Shown here: positions 1-10,250 of the stretch, one piece after another | Layout: each line of letters begins with the position of its first letter | Numbering within the stretch: the first letter of the stretch is position 1 | Assembly (NCBI GenBank): GCA_028571685.1 | Contig: CM053142.1 | Location: forward strand, 129,696,796 to 129,760,795 | Direction of reading: 5' to 3' | Length of the DNA stretch: 64,000 nt | DNA from: Heterohyrax brucei | Lineage: Eukaryota > Chordata > Mammalia > Hyracoidea > Procaviidae | The notes under the pieces: model-generated | Seen by the model: the letters and a program-made list of their open reading frames with translations, nothing else | Databases searched by the model: none | Told to the model about the DNA's origin: nothing | Program-made: the position numbers and the translations under genes

Positions 1-202
1 TCCAAGGAAATGAGGAATGCTGTAAAGAACACTAGAAAAGCTGAAAAAAGATTGCCTCCCAGAGTGGACAGAGTCTTTCCCTAGAGCTGGTGCCTTGAAT
101 TTTGATTTCTAGCCCCCTGTACTATGAGAAAATAAATTTCTCTTCTTTAAAGTCACCTAGTTGTAGTATTCCTGCCGTAGTTACACCAAGAACATCAGAC
201 AG
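1..202 (+). mobile_element. MaLR-type LTR, 3' part
   Basis: This is the right end of an ERVL-MaLR (MLT1/MST-like) LTR. It shows the order typical of the family: 'ccctagagctggtgcc', 'gatttctagccccctg', 'gagaaaataaatttctc' (polyadenylation signal), then a 'cacctagttgtagtattcc' block. The left part lies outside the window. There is no internal retroviral sequence. MaLR elements are ancient and non-autonomous, so this copy is inert. Confidence 0.7.
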
Positions 203-393
203 CTAGCTTCTTCTCCAGAACTGGCCAGTGGCACAAGGAGAGAAAACAGACGCCTATGGTCAACTCACCTAGGAAGTATTTTTCCCACCTTGGATTTTAG
301 AGTTTATCTAGACTTTATTGCTTCCAGAGGACTCTGATATCTTAAATTTTTTACAATTTGTCTGTTATTGCAGTGGGAGTATTAGCCCTTTCG
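203..393. other. Unassigned spacer
   Basis: Short unique-looking stretch between the LTR end and an antisense SINE. No open frame or recognisable repeat. Confidence 0.4.
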
Positions 394-560
394 AAACCAA
401 AACCAAACCTACTGCTTTCGAGTCAGTTCTGACTTACAGTGATCCTAAAGGACAGAGTAGAACTGCTCCATAGGGTTTCCCAAGAGCACTTGGTGGATTC
501 AAACTGCCAGTCTTTTGAGTTAGTAGCTCTAATTCCTAACAAACACACCACCAAGATTTC
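394..560 (-). mobile_element. AfroSINE (tRNA-derived SINE), minus strand
   Basis: Read on the minus strand it has the usual tRNA-like head, the 'gtagaactgctccatagg' middle block and the 'aaaccaaaacc' tail, which is the complement of the family's ggttttggttt end. Many substitutions point to an old copy. Confidence 0.85.
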
Positions 561-1059
561 TCTCAGCCCTTTATAAACTTCTGTATTCCATCTTCCATTT
601 AATAGCTTTGATGCTGGTGGTTGGAGGGAGAAACTTTCACTTCTACCACACCACTGTTTGTATCAGAAAAGGAAATATACTTGTTTAGAATCTATACATT
701 CAGTGTTAATGTACAGTGGAGGCTTTAGGATCTAACTGTGTAGCGTGGGGAACTGTATATGAGGGAGACATCATTCTAGTTTGATCAGATGCGAGAAGAA
801 GCTATTCTACTCTGAATTGGGTATAGTACTGGTCATAAAAATAGGTACACAGTTAAATTTTACTCAATTCCCAAGGGGTGATTTTCATAAATGTCTCTGT
901 TTCAAACACATGTGTTTGAGAAGCATGATCTTTAGTAACTCCTTATTAAATTGTGAAATTCAGTTAAAAACTTGAAAAGAAAAAGACCACGTTTGAATGA
1001 ATTAATCTGCTATTCACTTAGCTTTTTAATTTAGTAAAATTTCTCTTTATTTTTTAAAA
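561..1059. other. Unassigned sequence
   Basis: AT-rich sequence with only a short chance open frame (781-975). No repeat family or exon signal recognised. Confidence 0.4.
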
Positions 1060-1480
1060 ATCTATGCTATCGAGGTATAATTTACAGTTATGAAAATATA
1101 TCCATTTTATGTGTATACATGAATGAACTCTGACAAATGTCTATACCTGGGTAGCAACTCTCACAATGAAGATGTAGATCTTTTCCTTCATCCTCCGGAT
1201 ATCTCATCTCCCATTTTCACTTCCACTCAGATCTTCCACAGTAGCTACTTCCTTTCCTTGTTGCTCATGAGTTGCTCATTCCTGCCACTTGCCTTTATAT
1301 CCTACTATTTCACTTTTATTCAAACCTCAAGGACTTTCCCGACTTGATCCTTTCTGCTTCCTTCCGTCTACCTGATAGTTCTTATGAGTGTAATGACACT
1401 ATTTTAACTTGGGCATGTTGATACGTTACTCAGTAAAGCTGTTCTCTACTTGATTCGTATTTCTGTGCTTGACTGCTCTC
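1060..1480 (-). mobile_element. Old L1 (L1M-like) fragment, minus strand
   Basis: The 'gaggtataatttacag' ... 'tgacaaatgtctatacc' ... 'aactctcacaatgaagatg' series is the antisense 3' UTR pattern of old mammalian L1M elements. The right boundary is uncertain because similarity fades after about 1250. Confidence 0.55.
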
Positions 1481-2141
1481 CTAGGAATCAGAGGTCCTCC
1501 ATTTCTTCTGAAATCCCCCAGAGTACACTTTGCTGTGCTTTGTTCAATAAATACTGAGAATAGACACAATTTTCAAAATGGAAATGGAATTCATTTTGCA
1601 GAGCACTAGACTTACCCCAGGCAACCTCTGTGGGCCTCATTCTGTGCTAAGAGTTGCGAGTTTATACCTAAAGCACGCATAGAGCCATTAGCCCATTCAA
1701 CTTTTCAATGTAATTTCATACCCAACTAGTAGGAGATTATCTTTTACAGAATCACTGACCCATAGCATGGCAGCATCTGTCTATTAGTGTTGAACACTGA
1801 ACTGGAATTTTAATGCTGATAATTAGATAGAAAAATATCTCACTTGGACAGAAGCCATATAATTCTGTCCTTTGAGCTAAAATATCATTTGAGTAATTAT
1901 CAAGGCTGTGGAAGGAGGAGAAACATTTGATTTTTACCATGTTTTAGGAAAAGTGAAAGAAGAAATTTGGTTTTATGAAAGTGTTTTTTAAAAACAATGA
2001 CCATTCTGAAACAGTTTACCCAAACGATCCTACTGCTGAAATACCATCTACTAACTTTCTCTTATTTTCAAGTCAAGTGAGTTCTCAAAGATTAATAATT
2101 TTCTTATATTTATGTGCTAATACAGGCTCAAGGCTCACGTG
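1481..2141. other. Unassigned sequence
   Basis: No gene signal. A MIR-like patch may exist near 1600-1750 but is too weak to call. Short open frames here are chance. Confidence 0.4.
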
Positions 2142-2818
2142 TTTTTTTTTTATTATGACTGAGTGAAAATGTACATTCCTGTACAAATTTGCAAGCCCAC
2201 CTATATGCAGCTTCCACTGCTCTCACTGCCTGGTGACAGCACACTATTCCTCTCTGCTCCATACATGTCTCATCCTCCTGACAGTCTCCTTTCCCCTCCT
2301 CTCCACTCATTCCCCTTCCTCCAGCCAGAGGTCAGCAGGATGATATCCTATAGATGCACAGAACCATAAAGTGCATCCAATATATGGTCACTCTGCATTG
2401 CCAAGTCCAATCCATTTGTGTCCGAAGAGTCGACTTTCCTTATGATTTATGGGTAAGGGCAGCATTAGGGCCAGGGGCCATGCTCCCAGGGTAACCCCGA
2501 AGTGGCTGGACCATCAATTGAGGTCTTTTAGGGAGGATCTGAGGGTGCACCCCTTTTTATTCTTGTGTTGCCAGTGAGACTTAAGTTTGTGAACTCCATT
2601 GTGGCTATCACTGGTGGTGGCCGGGCACCATCTGGTTCTTCTGGTCCCAAGTCAATGTAGGTGCCCACTGATGTGGGTCTCTCTGTCTTCTGGATTGTCT
2701 TTCCCCCATGTCGTTTTGGTCCTTGGTGAGCATCCGTTCCTGCTGAGTTGGGACCATTTGTTGTGCCCTCGGATGGCAGGTTGGCAGCTTTTAAGACCCC
2801 AGACACCACTCATCAGGT
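2142..2818 (-). mobile_element. L1 3' UTR, 5'-truncated, minus strand
   Basis: Begins with poly-T (the reversed poly-A) followed by 'tattatgactgagtg', and runs through the same 3' UTR seen at 20514-21200 (blocks 'ggtcagcaggatgatatcc', 'gtgttgccagtgagac' and 'ttttaagaccccaga'). No reverse transcriptase sequence is included, so the copy is truncated within the 3' UTR. The overlapping 93-102 codon frames belong to this repeat, not to a gene. Confidence 0.85.
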
Positions 2819-2888
2819 GGGTTTTTAGTAGGATTAAAGGAAAATCTGGGGCAATGATTGTTCTGTGTCAGACTTTTTGTCTTCTGTT

Positions 2889-3060
2889 GGAAACCCTGGT
2901 GGTGTAGTAGTTAAGTGCTACATCTGCTAACTGATAGGTTGGTACTTCATATCTGCCAGGCCCTCCTTGCAGACTCTATGGGGCAGTTCTACTCTATGCT
3001 ATAGTGCCACTATGAGTTGAAATTGACTCAACATCAGTGGGTTTGGTTTTTTTTTTTTTA
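2889..3060 (+). mobile_element. AfroSINE
   Basis: Full-length copy: 'ggaaaccctggtggtgtag' head, tRNA-like B box region, 'ctatggggcagttctac' middle, ending in 'gtgggtttggttttttt'. Confidence 0.9.
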
Positions 3061-3067
3061 TGTATAG

Positions 3068-3365
3068 ACCTGGGTTTGATTCCTGGCCAATGTACCTGAT
3101 GCCCAACTACTACCCATCTATCAGTTAAGCTTGTGAGTTGCTATGATATTGAACAAGCTTCAGTAGATGTTCCAGACTAAGACAGACTAGGAAGAAAGGG
3201 CTGGCAATCTGCTGCTGCAAGTAGTAGAAGATAACCAGTAAAAATCCTATGGATCACAACAGTCTAATTCGCAAGCAGTCATGGGGATGGGCCAGGGCAG
3301 GAGAAGGTTTTGTTCTGTTAGGCGTGACTTGAGGGGCTGATCAGTGGCAGTGAATAACAACAAAG
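3068..3365 (+). mobile_element. RTE head-tail SINE-like element
   Basis: Contains the RTE 5' head block 'cagactaagacagactagg' (here near 3175-3192), then 'ctatggatcacaacagtct', then the RTE tail with 'gaataacaacaaag' at the end. The RTE coding region is missing. The same structure recurs at 15508, 38771, 40310, 52303 and 61560. Confidence 0.75.
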
Positions 3366-3620
3366 GCAAATCTAGAACAAATTTCATTGAAGCCCCAAAC
3401 AATACTTTTCTTTCACGTTATTCTTTAGAAATGCCTGGTAAATATTCTCTTAGACTTCCCCTTCTGGTCAGGGGTAGTCTGAAGAGTATAGCAACTGTGG
3501 AATTGCCTCAAAAAGGAAGAAAAACAAAAAAGACATCTGTAACCCTAGACCAATGTAATCAATTGATAACTAATGAAGAGTTCGTAGAGGTCAACATGGA
3601 AAATGAAGCTGGGCGCGAAG
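3366..3620 (+). other. Non-repeat open stretch, possible exon remnant
   Basis: About 85 codons stay open in the frame that runs from 3344 to 3652. The peptide is rich in K, E, N and T, with segments LPQKGRKTKK and ITNEEFVEVN. Both ends are bounded by repeats (the RTE-derived SINE tail and an antisense L1). I recognise no domain and see no clear splice sites. It could be chance, an exon remnant or part of a processed pseudogene. Confidence 0.2.
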
Positions 3621-3621
3621 A

Positions 3622-3765
3622 TTTTTTTTTTTTTAATATTTATTTATTGTGATTGAGTGAAAGTGTACAATCCAATTTAAATTTGCATGCCCACCTATGT
3701 GCAGCTCCTACTGCTCTCCTTGCCTGGTGACAGCACACTCCACCTTTCTGTTCTATACATGTCAT
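3622..3765 (-). mobile_element. L1 3' end fragment, minus strand
   Basis: Poly-T run followed by 'ttattgtgattgagtgaaa', 'gcccacctatgtgcagc' and 'gcctggtgacagcacac'. This matches the 3' terminal 140 bp of the L1 copies at 2142 and 20514, so it is a very short 5'-truncated insertion. Confidence 0.8.
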
Positions 3766-3799
3766 AGCCTAGATTTTTTTAAAGAACAAACAGAAGCAA

Positions 3800-3965
3800 G
3801 GAGCTTTCCTAAGTGACATTTCATTGAATTATTTACTATGATCTGGTAAGCTGTACGTTATCATCACTGTTTCAGAGGTGAGGAAGTGAAACTCAAGGAA
3901 GTATAATGGACCAGATCAGGGGCCAGGTTCTAAATCCATGTATTCCAACTCCAAGGTTCACACAA
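3800..3965 (+). mobile_element. MIR SINE
   Basis: Old MIR pattern: 'atcactgtttcagaggtgag', 'aaactcaagg', 'ccaggttctaaatcca'. Heavily diverged. Confidence 0.55.
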
Positions 3966-4557
3966 CTACAATCGACTCCATTCTTAGTCTACCTTGGATA
4001 GTCACAGAATGGGTACCAAGCAATAAATCTTACTTCTTATTTAGTGTATTGTCTTTGCCAATATGTTTGAAATTTCACACACTGGTGACAAACCGTGATA
4101 CAGTAGCCTCACTTTGATGATATTTCCATTTTTCTGACAAGTTCAGTTATATGAAAAACTTGTTGACTGATCTAGACAGAATACTTTGATCCTCTGAGAA
4201 CTGATGCCATTCCTCCTTTTGGTGGCCCTGGCTGGGCTGTCACCTTGCAGTGACACCTCACAGCCTTCCTGTTGTCGCTGTTGTTGGGTATTTTAGGAAG
4301 CTTCCTCCTAGGCTAACACTCAGGATTCCAGGGCTCTACCCCGGCTCCGGCTTGACAGTGGTGAGCTTTGCAGGTGACAGAAATCCAGCTAAGAAACTGA
4401 ACATATAGAAATGATCTAAGCTTTGGGAATGGGACCAAGTGGTGATGGTAGAGACAAGTGGGGTTGGTTTGCCCTCTCCGTGCTGGCTCTGCCCGTGCTC
4501 ACAGCTCCTCTCTCACACTGTCATTGACGTCTTCTTTTCTGCCGTTTTTGAAAGCAG
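3966..4557. other. Unassigned sequence, possible intron end
   Basis: Unique-looking sequence. It ends in a pyrimidine-rich tract and AG immediately before the candidate exon at 4558. Confidence 0.35.
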
Positions 4558-4670
4558 TGTTGTTTGAATGCGTACAGGGAGAGGCAGTTTTATACTTTAG
4601 GGCATGTCCGGAAAACAGAGTTGTGGAGGTGAATGTGTATGACCAAGGACACATTACTGAAATAGATTAA
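4558..4670 (+). CDS. Candidate terminal coding exon (unidentified)
   Basis: A good splice acceptor (ttcttttctgccgttttt, then gaaagcag) ends at 4557. The following frame reads 36 codons to a TAA at 4668-4670, with the segments ECVQGEAVLYFRAC and VVEVNVYDQGHITEID. The open frame also extends upstream to 4458, through the pyrimidine tract. The stretch lies between repeats but is not itself a recognised repeat. I do not recognise the protein and cannot see other exons. No AATAAA close downstream is free of the SINE at 4813. It may be a real last exon, a pseudogene exon or chance. Confidence 0.25.
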
Positions 4671-4812
4671 GTGAAGCAATTTGTTTGATAATCATCTGGT
4701 TCTGAAGATCTAAACATCCAGGTAAGGTGTGAAATTAGGAATACCTGATAAGGATGTGTTGCATATATTACCTGATGATGTCTGCCATTGCCAGTTAATA
4801 ATTGTAATAATA
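4671..4812. other. Unassigned spacer
   Basis: Unique-looking sequence after the candidate exon; would be 3' UTR if that exon is real. Confidence 0.3.
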
Positions 4813-4978
4813 ATAAAAACCCAAACCCATTGCCGGCAAGTCAGCCCTGATACAGAGATTCCATAGGACAGGCTAGAACTGCTGCATGCAGTTTCCAAGC
4901 AGCATCTGGTGGATTTGAACTCCTGACCTTTTTGTTAGCAACTGAAGCTCTTAACTACTAAGCCACCAGAGTTTCTGT
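4813..4978 (-). mobile_element. AfroSINE, minus strand
   Basis: Starts with 'aaaacccaaacccattgcc' (reversed tail) and ends with 'gccaccagagtttctg' (reversed head). Confidence 0.9.
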
Positions 4979-4984
4979 AATAAT

Positions 4985-5215
4985 AGTTAAAATTTGTGAA
5001 TGCTCACTATGTACAAGGCACCGGGATAAATTTATGTTATTTAATTATGGTACTGTCTTTACGAGGTATGTACTATTTTAATACTCATTTGAAAGTTAAA
5101 GAAATGGAAACTTGGTGAGATTAAGTAATATAAAGGCGCATAGTTACTAAGTGGCATAACTGGTACTAGAATCCAGGTCTGTCTGACTCAGAAGTCTGTT
5201 CTCAAGCATCAGGTG
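4985..5215 (+). mobile_element. MIR SINE
   Basis: MIR core features: 'tgctcactatgtacaaggc', 'tactcatttgaaag', 'ggaaacttggtgag', 'ctagaatccaggtctgtctg'. Confidence 0.7.
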
Positions 5216-5649
5216 ATTAGGCAGAAGGAGAGTGCAAGCCAAGCCTGGCAGTTTCCTGTTTTCACGTTCCAGGTCAGTAGCAGAGCCAGAAGCAGAATCA
5301 AGATTTTAGAGCCTTCCATTGCAAGCTGGTTGGCTGATGTTTATGCTCTGGAATAAGTTTTCTTCTTTACTGTTTACAAAATAGGATTTGCAACAAAGCA
5401 CATGCCAACAGAAATCATTTATTAAAACTTCCCAAAGAGGTGCCCTTTTGGATAATTAGGCAGAATTCTAATTTAAGCAAACTCAAAACAGGCAAATTTT
5501 AATATTCAAACCAGAGAAAAGCCATGGTGAGGTAGTCTTAACCCTTATGTCAACGGGGTGGGTGACGAGAATGTAAGGACAGCAGATCCATAAATCTGAC
5601 TGGAGTCACTTTTTGATTTATATGTCAAATCATGTACTGGGATTAACAG
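5216..5649. other. Unassigned sequence
   Basis: No repeat or gene recognised. Confidence 0.4.
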
Positions 5650-5880
5650 TCTATGAACTCAGAATTTACTAAATCCCACTAAATGCTTTACTATTTGTCT
5701 CATCTATCCCTTGCAGTAACTCTAGGGAGTGCTATTACGAACCATCTCCACTGTATAGAAGAAGAAACTGAGGTTGAATAATTGTAGTTGTCACAGTCAT
5801 ATGGCTAATATATGGCACAGCTAACATTGAAATTCCAGTCTCAGTCCAGAGGGAGCACCACGTCACTGAAGTATGTGACC
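5650..5880 (+). mobile_element. MIR SINE
   Basis: Blocks 'agaagaagaaactgaggttg' and 'cacagtcatatggctaat' fit MIR. Diverged. Confidence 0.6.
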
Positions 5881-6175
5881 TGAACAGAAGCCGACACTTC
5901 CAGTCACTCCTGCAAACCCTCAGATAGCGGGAAAGAGGCTTTCTGACCTCCCTCAGGGGCAGCCTGGCCCATTCCAGCCCGAGGCACAAGTGTGCCTGGC
6001 AGCCCCCAGACTAGGCTTGTTCAGGTTTCTTGTCATTGTAATAGCATCACGTAATAGCATGTAATAGTCTAGTGATGGAGTAGCATCCACCTTGTTTATT
6101 TAATTACAGGAGTGGTCAAATAAGTGGAAGGCAAATAAATACAATAACAGTACACTGGCTTATACTGTACTAGAT

Positions 6176-6350
6176 GGAAACCCTGGCAGCATAGTGGTTA
6201 AATGCTATGTCTGTTAACCAAAAGTCTTCAGTTCAAATCCACCAGGCACTGCTTGAAAACTCTATCCGGGGTTGGGGGGCAGTTCTACCCTTGTCCTATA
6301 AAGTTGCTAGGAGTCAGAATTGCTGGCAGTGGGTTTGGTTTTTTTGTTTG
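6176..6350 (+). mobile_element. AfroSINE
   Basis: Full-length copy with the head 'ggaaaccctggcagcatag' and the tail 'gtgggtttggttttttt'. A G-rich insertion sits in the middle. Confidence 0.9.
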
Positions 6351-6374
6351 TGCTAGGCAGTATGATCTGAACCT

Positions 6375-6520
6375 TCTATATATTTAATTGCCACTGTGAC
6401 CCACAAAGTATTTTTATTCCCTGTTTACAGATAATCAAATGGACTCAGAGAAGTTAAGTAATTTGCCCAAGGCAATTACACTAAGTGGCAGGAATAAGAA
6501 ATACTGAATATTTCTGAACT
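6375..6520 (+). mobile_element. MIR SINE
   Basis: 'gactcagagaagttaagtaa', 'ttgcccaaggcaattacac' and 'ctaagtggcaggaat' are MIR core blocks. Confidence 0.65.
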
Positions 6521-7529
6521 GTTAATATAAGACAGTGCAAATCAGGTGATTATCAAAGAGCCATTTAGAAAACTCGCAGTGGCTGGCAAGCAGGAGATGC
6601 TTCTGTAGCTCCAAATCCAGTGAACTTAATCATAGGGACTTGAGAAATCTAAAGATTCTTCTTGTGAGGAAATGGAACAAGGAGTTGGTGAAGACCGAAG
6701 TCACCAAGGACCTGAATAAGAGTAGGTGCTCCACTAGCGGAATTTAATGACAGTTGCAGAGCAAAATCAGTGTTTATGATAATAAAATAAAGATAATAAC
6801 AAAAGTTTTATAAAATAAAAATTCTTATTTATAGAATTCTTCTCTTTCACATTTGATAAAATATTTTATCACATTTGATAAAAAAATTCTTATTTATAGA
6901 ATTCTCTTTCACATATGATAAAAGTTTTGTCATAAAAGCTTGAGAGAAAACCATGCAGGAAGAAAAAAAAAGTGACATTTTAAAATTCACTTGCATCTTG
7001 TCACCACAGATACTTAAAAAAAAAATCCTTTTAAAGCTTGCCAATTGACAAAGGAAATTGTGATAAAAACTAAGAGCAAAGTAAATATATGACAACAATA
7101 ATAATAATAGTAGCTACAGTTAGCTAAGATTGATGAGGTGCCAGGCAGTGTGCTAAGCCTGCTGTCACCAAAACTATTCGTCCTCCTCCCACACGTTCTC
7201 TGGGTCATTCAGTTCACTGTGTTCAAATCTGTCTTTTTTAAACTGATTTTAAAAACTCTACTGAACAGGAATATATTAATGCTTAATTTTAATTTTCGTT
7301 CTAGAAAATAATCTGTTCAGCGTGTATTAATGATTAAGGGCTAAACCACTTTAAGGAAAAGAAAAAAACCTGTAGAATATAGATCAGTCTTTGACATATG
7401 ATTCCTTTTTGAGATCTGTAGTGGCATCAGCAAAAAACTGTTGGAGTGTGTGTGACAAAAACATTCTGGAGATTAGCAGTTTGTAGGTCTTCTCTTTCTT
7501 TGTGAAACGGCAGTACCTATGATGTATGA
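6521..7529. other. Unassigned AT-rich sequence with a local tandem duplication
   Basis: No gene. Holds the duplication at 6818-6923. Open frames 6847-7098 and 7014-7208 are chance frames in AT-rich DNA. Confidence 0.4.
6818..6923. repeat. Local tandem duplication, two copies
   Basis: Copy 1 (6818-6861) and copy 2 (6884-6923) both read 'aaaattcttatttatag', 'aattct', 'ctttcacatttgataaaa' with small differences. A further partial repeat 'atcacatttgataaaa' sits between them. Likely replication slippage. Confidence 0.75.
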
Positions 7530-7684
7530 GGAAACTGGTGGCCTAGTGGTTGGGTGCCACAGCTGCGCACCAAGAGGCTGGCAATTCCAATCTGTCAATC
7601 ACCTTGGAAACCCCATGAGGTAGTTCTTCTCTGTCCTGTAGGGTTGCTCTGAGTCAGAACTGACTCAGCAGCAGTGAGTATGCT
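7530..7684 (+). mobile_element. AfroSINE
   Basis: Head 'ggaaactggtggcctagtgg', middle 'cctgtagggttgctctgag', tail lost after 'cagcagtgagtatg'. Confidence 0.85.
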
Positions 7685-7905
7685 GTATGGATTGGGACCA
7701 GTAGAAAAACCTTCTGCAGTTTAGCATTTTTGTCTCTCTGCTTTAGCTGTAATATTCTCTACAGTGTTTCCAACTGATGGGCTTTATTTTTGCCATGTGG
7801 AGAAAAAAACAAAACATAGCAAGTAGAAGATAAGCTCAAAGCAGTCTTATGAACCGGAAAATTGTGGACAAGTTAGAAAATGTAGCCTCTGACTTGTCAT
7901 TCTTG

Positions 7906-8040
7906 TGTTTCTGTTGTTAGCTGCTGTCAAGTTGGCCTCTGGCTCTTAGTGGCCTTATGTATTACAGAGCAGAACTCCTCTGTAGGGTTTTCTCTTGGCT
8001 GTGGTCTTGACCAGAGCAATTCACCAGGCCTTTCTTCTAT
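7906..8040 (-). mobile_element. AfroSINE-type fragment, minus strand
   Basis: 'gttgttagctgctgtcaag', then 'gagcagaactcctctgtagg' and 'caccaggcctttcttct' match the longer AfroSINE variant in reverse. Confidence 0.65.
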
Positions 8041-8045
8041 GGCTA

Positions 8046-8222
8046 TAAACCCTGATGGTATAGTGGTTAAGTGCTCTGGCTGCTAACTACATGGTTAGCA
8101 CTGCAATCCCAGCAGGTGCTCCTTGGAAACTCAATGGGGCAGTTCTACTCTGTCCTATAGGGTTGCCATGAGTTGGAAATTGACTTGATGGTGGTGGATT
8201 TGGTTTGTTTGTTTTTTTTAAT
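8046..8222 (+). mobile_element. AfroSINE
   Basis: Full-length: 'aaaccctgatggtatagtgg' through 'tggatttggtttgtttg' and a T-rich tail. Confidence 0.9.
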
Positions 8223-8228
8223 TAGAAA

Positions 8229-8373
8229 TTGGGAACACTGGTGGCGTAATGGTTAGGGTCAGCAGTTCAGATCTACCAGGCATTCCTTGGAAACTCTATG
8301 GTACAGTTTTACTTTGTCCATGGGTCTCTATGAGTTGGAATCAACTCAGTGGCAGTGGGTTTGGTTTTGGGTT
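8229..8373 (+). mobile_element. AfroSINE, internally deleted
   Basis: 'gggaacactggtggcgtaat' head and 'gtgggtttggttttgggttt' tail, missing about 25 bp of the tRNA-like part. The third SINE in a row. It abuts the LTR that starts at 8374. Confidence 0.85.
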
Positions 8374-8876
8374 TGTGCCGGGGGCCAGCCCTGGCAGGAT
8401 CTGGGATCACAGAGGGATGGGTGGCGTCGGCAAAGAAATGATGAGACTCAGACAACCAGGAATCCAGAGGTCAGCAGCCTGTTAAGGCCTGTCTTTCTTT
8501 ATTTTTTATATAATCAATGAGGTGAGGTGATTGCGCCCTGTTCTTTGACCATGTAAGCTGTTGGCTAGTAAGGAATTGATACCTCGTGGTCTCTTCTCAT
8601 GTTAATCATTAAGGCCTTCTAGATAATGGCCCAAGACAGTGGTCTCTTTTCATGTTAATTATTAAGGCCCTCTAGGTAATGGCCCGAGACAAGTATATTG
8701 TGATTATAATCAACAGTGAAAACAAAGCTACACCTTGAGATCCATCAGCTCTATTTATGCCTCGAGGTCAAAGGAAGAGGGGTAGGCTCATCTAAAGGTT
8801 ATTATCTGGCTGTCTCTATTTGTTCCTTCTCTGCTCTTATTTTATCTCTTCCTGTGGGGACAGTAAGTGCCCACCA
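8374..8876 (-). mobile_element. Endogenous retrovirus LTR (3' LTR), minus strand
   Basis: On the minus strand the element starts TGGTGGGC and ends GGCACA (TG...CA). An AATAAA lies at 8503-8498 with a TATA-like AT run just before it, about 125 bp from the U5 end. It is preceded on the minus strand by the polypurine tract at 8888-8877, which fits a 3' LTR. The layout resembles class II (betaretrovirus-like) LTRs, but the class is inferred. The U3 part holds two tandem 53-bp units. The 5' LTR and most of the body are absent. Confidence 0.6.
8586..8691. repeat. 2 x 53-bp tandem repeat in LTR U3
   Basis: Units 8586-8638 and 8639-8691 begin gtggtctctt and end ggccc(a/g)agaca, with six or so mismatches. 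Duplicated U3 blocks of this kind often carry enhancer sites in retroviral LTRs; that role is only inferred here. Confidence 0.85.
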
Positions 8877-9420
8877 TCCCCCTCTCTTAAGCTGTTCTAA
8901 GAAGGATATTTCTTTAGTATTTACTCATTTGTCATACCAGTTATAATAAACTTGAGAGCCTATCCATATTCCTGATCCAGGGAGTGGGATGTCTATATCT
9001 AAGGGCTGTGTGGGGGGTTGTCCCTGGGGAGCTTCCCAGAACCTTCCTGCAAGCTTGTATTGCACATGTGGAGGGGGATGTGCAGTTGCAGGAAGCCAGC
9101 AGGGCCAGGCCAGCCTCGGCATTTCTGAGCTGGGTGTGTAGTGTCAGGATTCATTAAGCTGAGGGGGTTGTAAAGCCCTACTTAGAAGGCATCTTGCTTA
9201 ATCCTTGTGCCGGGAGATGAGAGGGTACTTTTGAGGAAGGTTTGATTAGGATGCAAAATATTATCAGGGAGAGTACAGCCAAAAAATATGTCAAGGGTGA
9301 GATGCATCCGCTTGCTATCAGTTAGGCGTGTGGCTTTGCTTACAGGGGGTTCTGTGGGTGATGGGCCTCAGCAGGTTTTAATTTGAAGTTAGGTACTAAG
9401 TATCATCTATAACCAGTATT
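8877..9420 (-). mobile_element. Retroviral polypurine tract and decayed internal 3' region, minus strand
   Basis: 8888-8877 reads AAGAGAGGGGGA on the minus strand, a clear polypurine tract adjoining the LTR. Beyond it is sequence presumed to be the 3' end of the viral body (env region). It holds a 65-codon minus frame (9122-8925) but is otherwise full of stops. No intact viral gene is present. The outer boundary near 9420 is a guess. Confidence 0.45.
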
Positions 9421-9839
9421 TCAAAGCCTGTAATTTTTATCAGTTCACCATGCACAAAACTCTGAAGCAAGATCTGTGTTGAGAATACCAGGCATTGACT
9501 CTGTTTGAAAGTCAGATTCCTTAATGGGTAAGTTGCTATTTTGTCTTGAAACTTGTGCCTGCTTGTTTTAATTTACACTGGTATCTTAATAAGCACTTCG
9601 CTTTAGATCACCAAGTAGAATAGGATGAGATTCTAATCAGAAAAGACTGTTCTAGACAATTTAACAGTGAATTTCATTTCCCTCTATTACATAAAAGTTA
9701 AGTTTTGCAATATAATTGTATTTTGATTTTTAAAAATGAATAAGCCACCACAATATTTTAAGAATTTTTCTGAGTATATGTAAGTGACATTGTAATGCAA
9801 ACTATTGTTAAAGACATTAAACTTAGGTTTATATAGAAT
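9421..9839. other. Unassigned AT-rich sequence
   Basis: Nothing recognised. Confidence 0.4.
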
Positions 9840-10250
9840 GAAAAGCTAAAGTTCCTCTTTAACTCATTCCTATTTTACCTCCTCCTCACTCCAGAAGCAA
9901 CCACTGACATTATTTTTTGTGTATCATTCCAGAGAGATTTCTGTGACTTTTTATATCTAAGTAAATGTAAACCTGTATCTATATTTCTTAATATGTGTTA
10001 GATAATGCTTCCCATAATTTAAGAGTTTTATTTTAATGCTACTCAGCCAAATGAATTTCAAATTTATCTTTGTGGAAATGAAGAACCTGTATTGTCTATC
10101 CCACCTCTACGCTCCACATCCATTCCTGTGCCCTAACATGTACCGTCCATTAGCGAAATTTTCCTGTTATGTCTTGTATGAACTCTCACCACTATCAGCC
10201 TTGTAGATTTACTATTATGGGTTTCTAACATGCAGTGTGTTCCTCTGTTT
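9840..10250 (-). mobile_element. Old L1 fragment, minus strand (tentative)
   Basis: Resembles antisense 3' parts of old L1M elements ('cagaagcaaccactgacat', 'tgtatcattccagag'). Boundaries and identity uncertain. Confidence 0.35.

Noticed and set aside
2528-2907. Overlapping 93- and 102-codon frames on opposite strands.
   Set aside because: Both lie in an L1 3' UTR that recurs at 20514-21200.
8877-9420. Possible intact retroviral env gene.
   Set aside because: Only one 65-codon minus frame is open and stops surround it; it is a decayed remnant.
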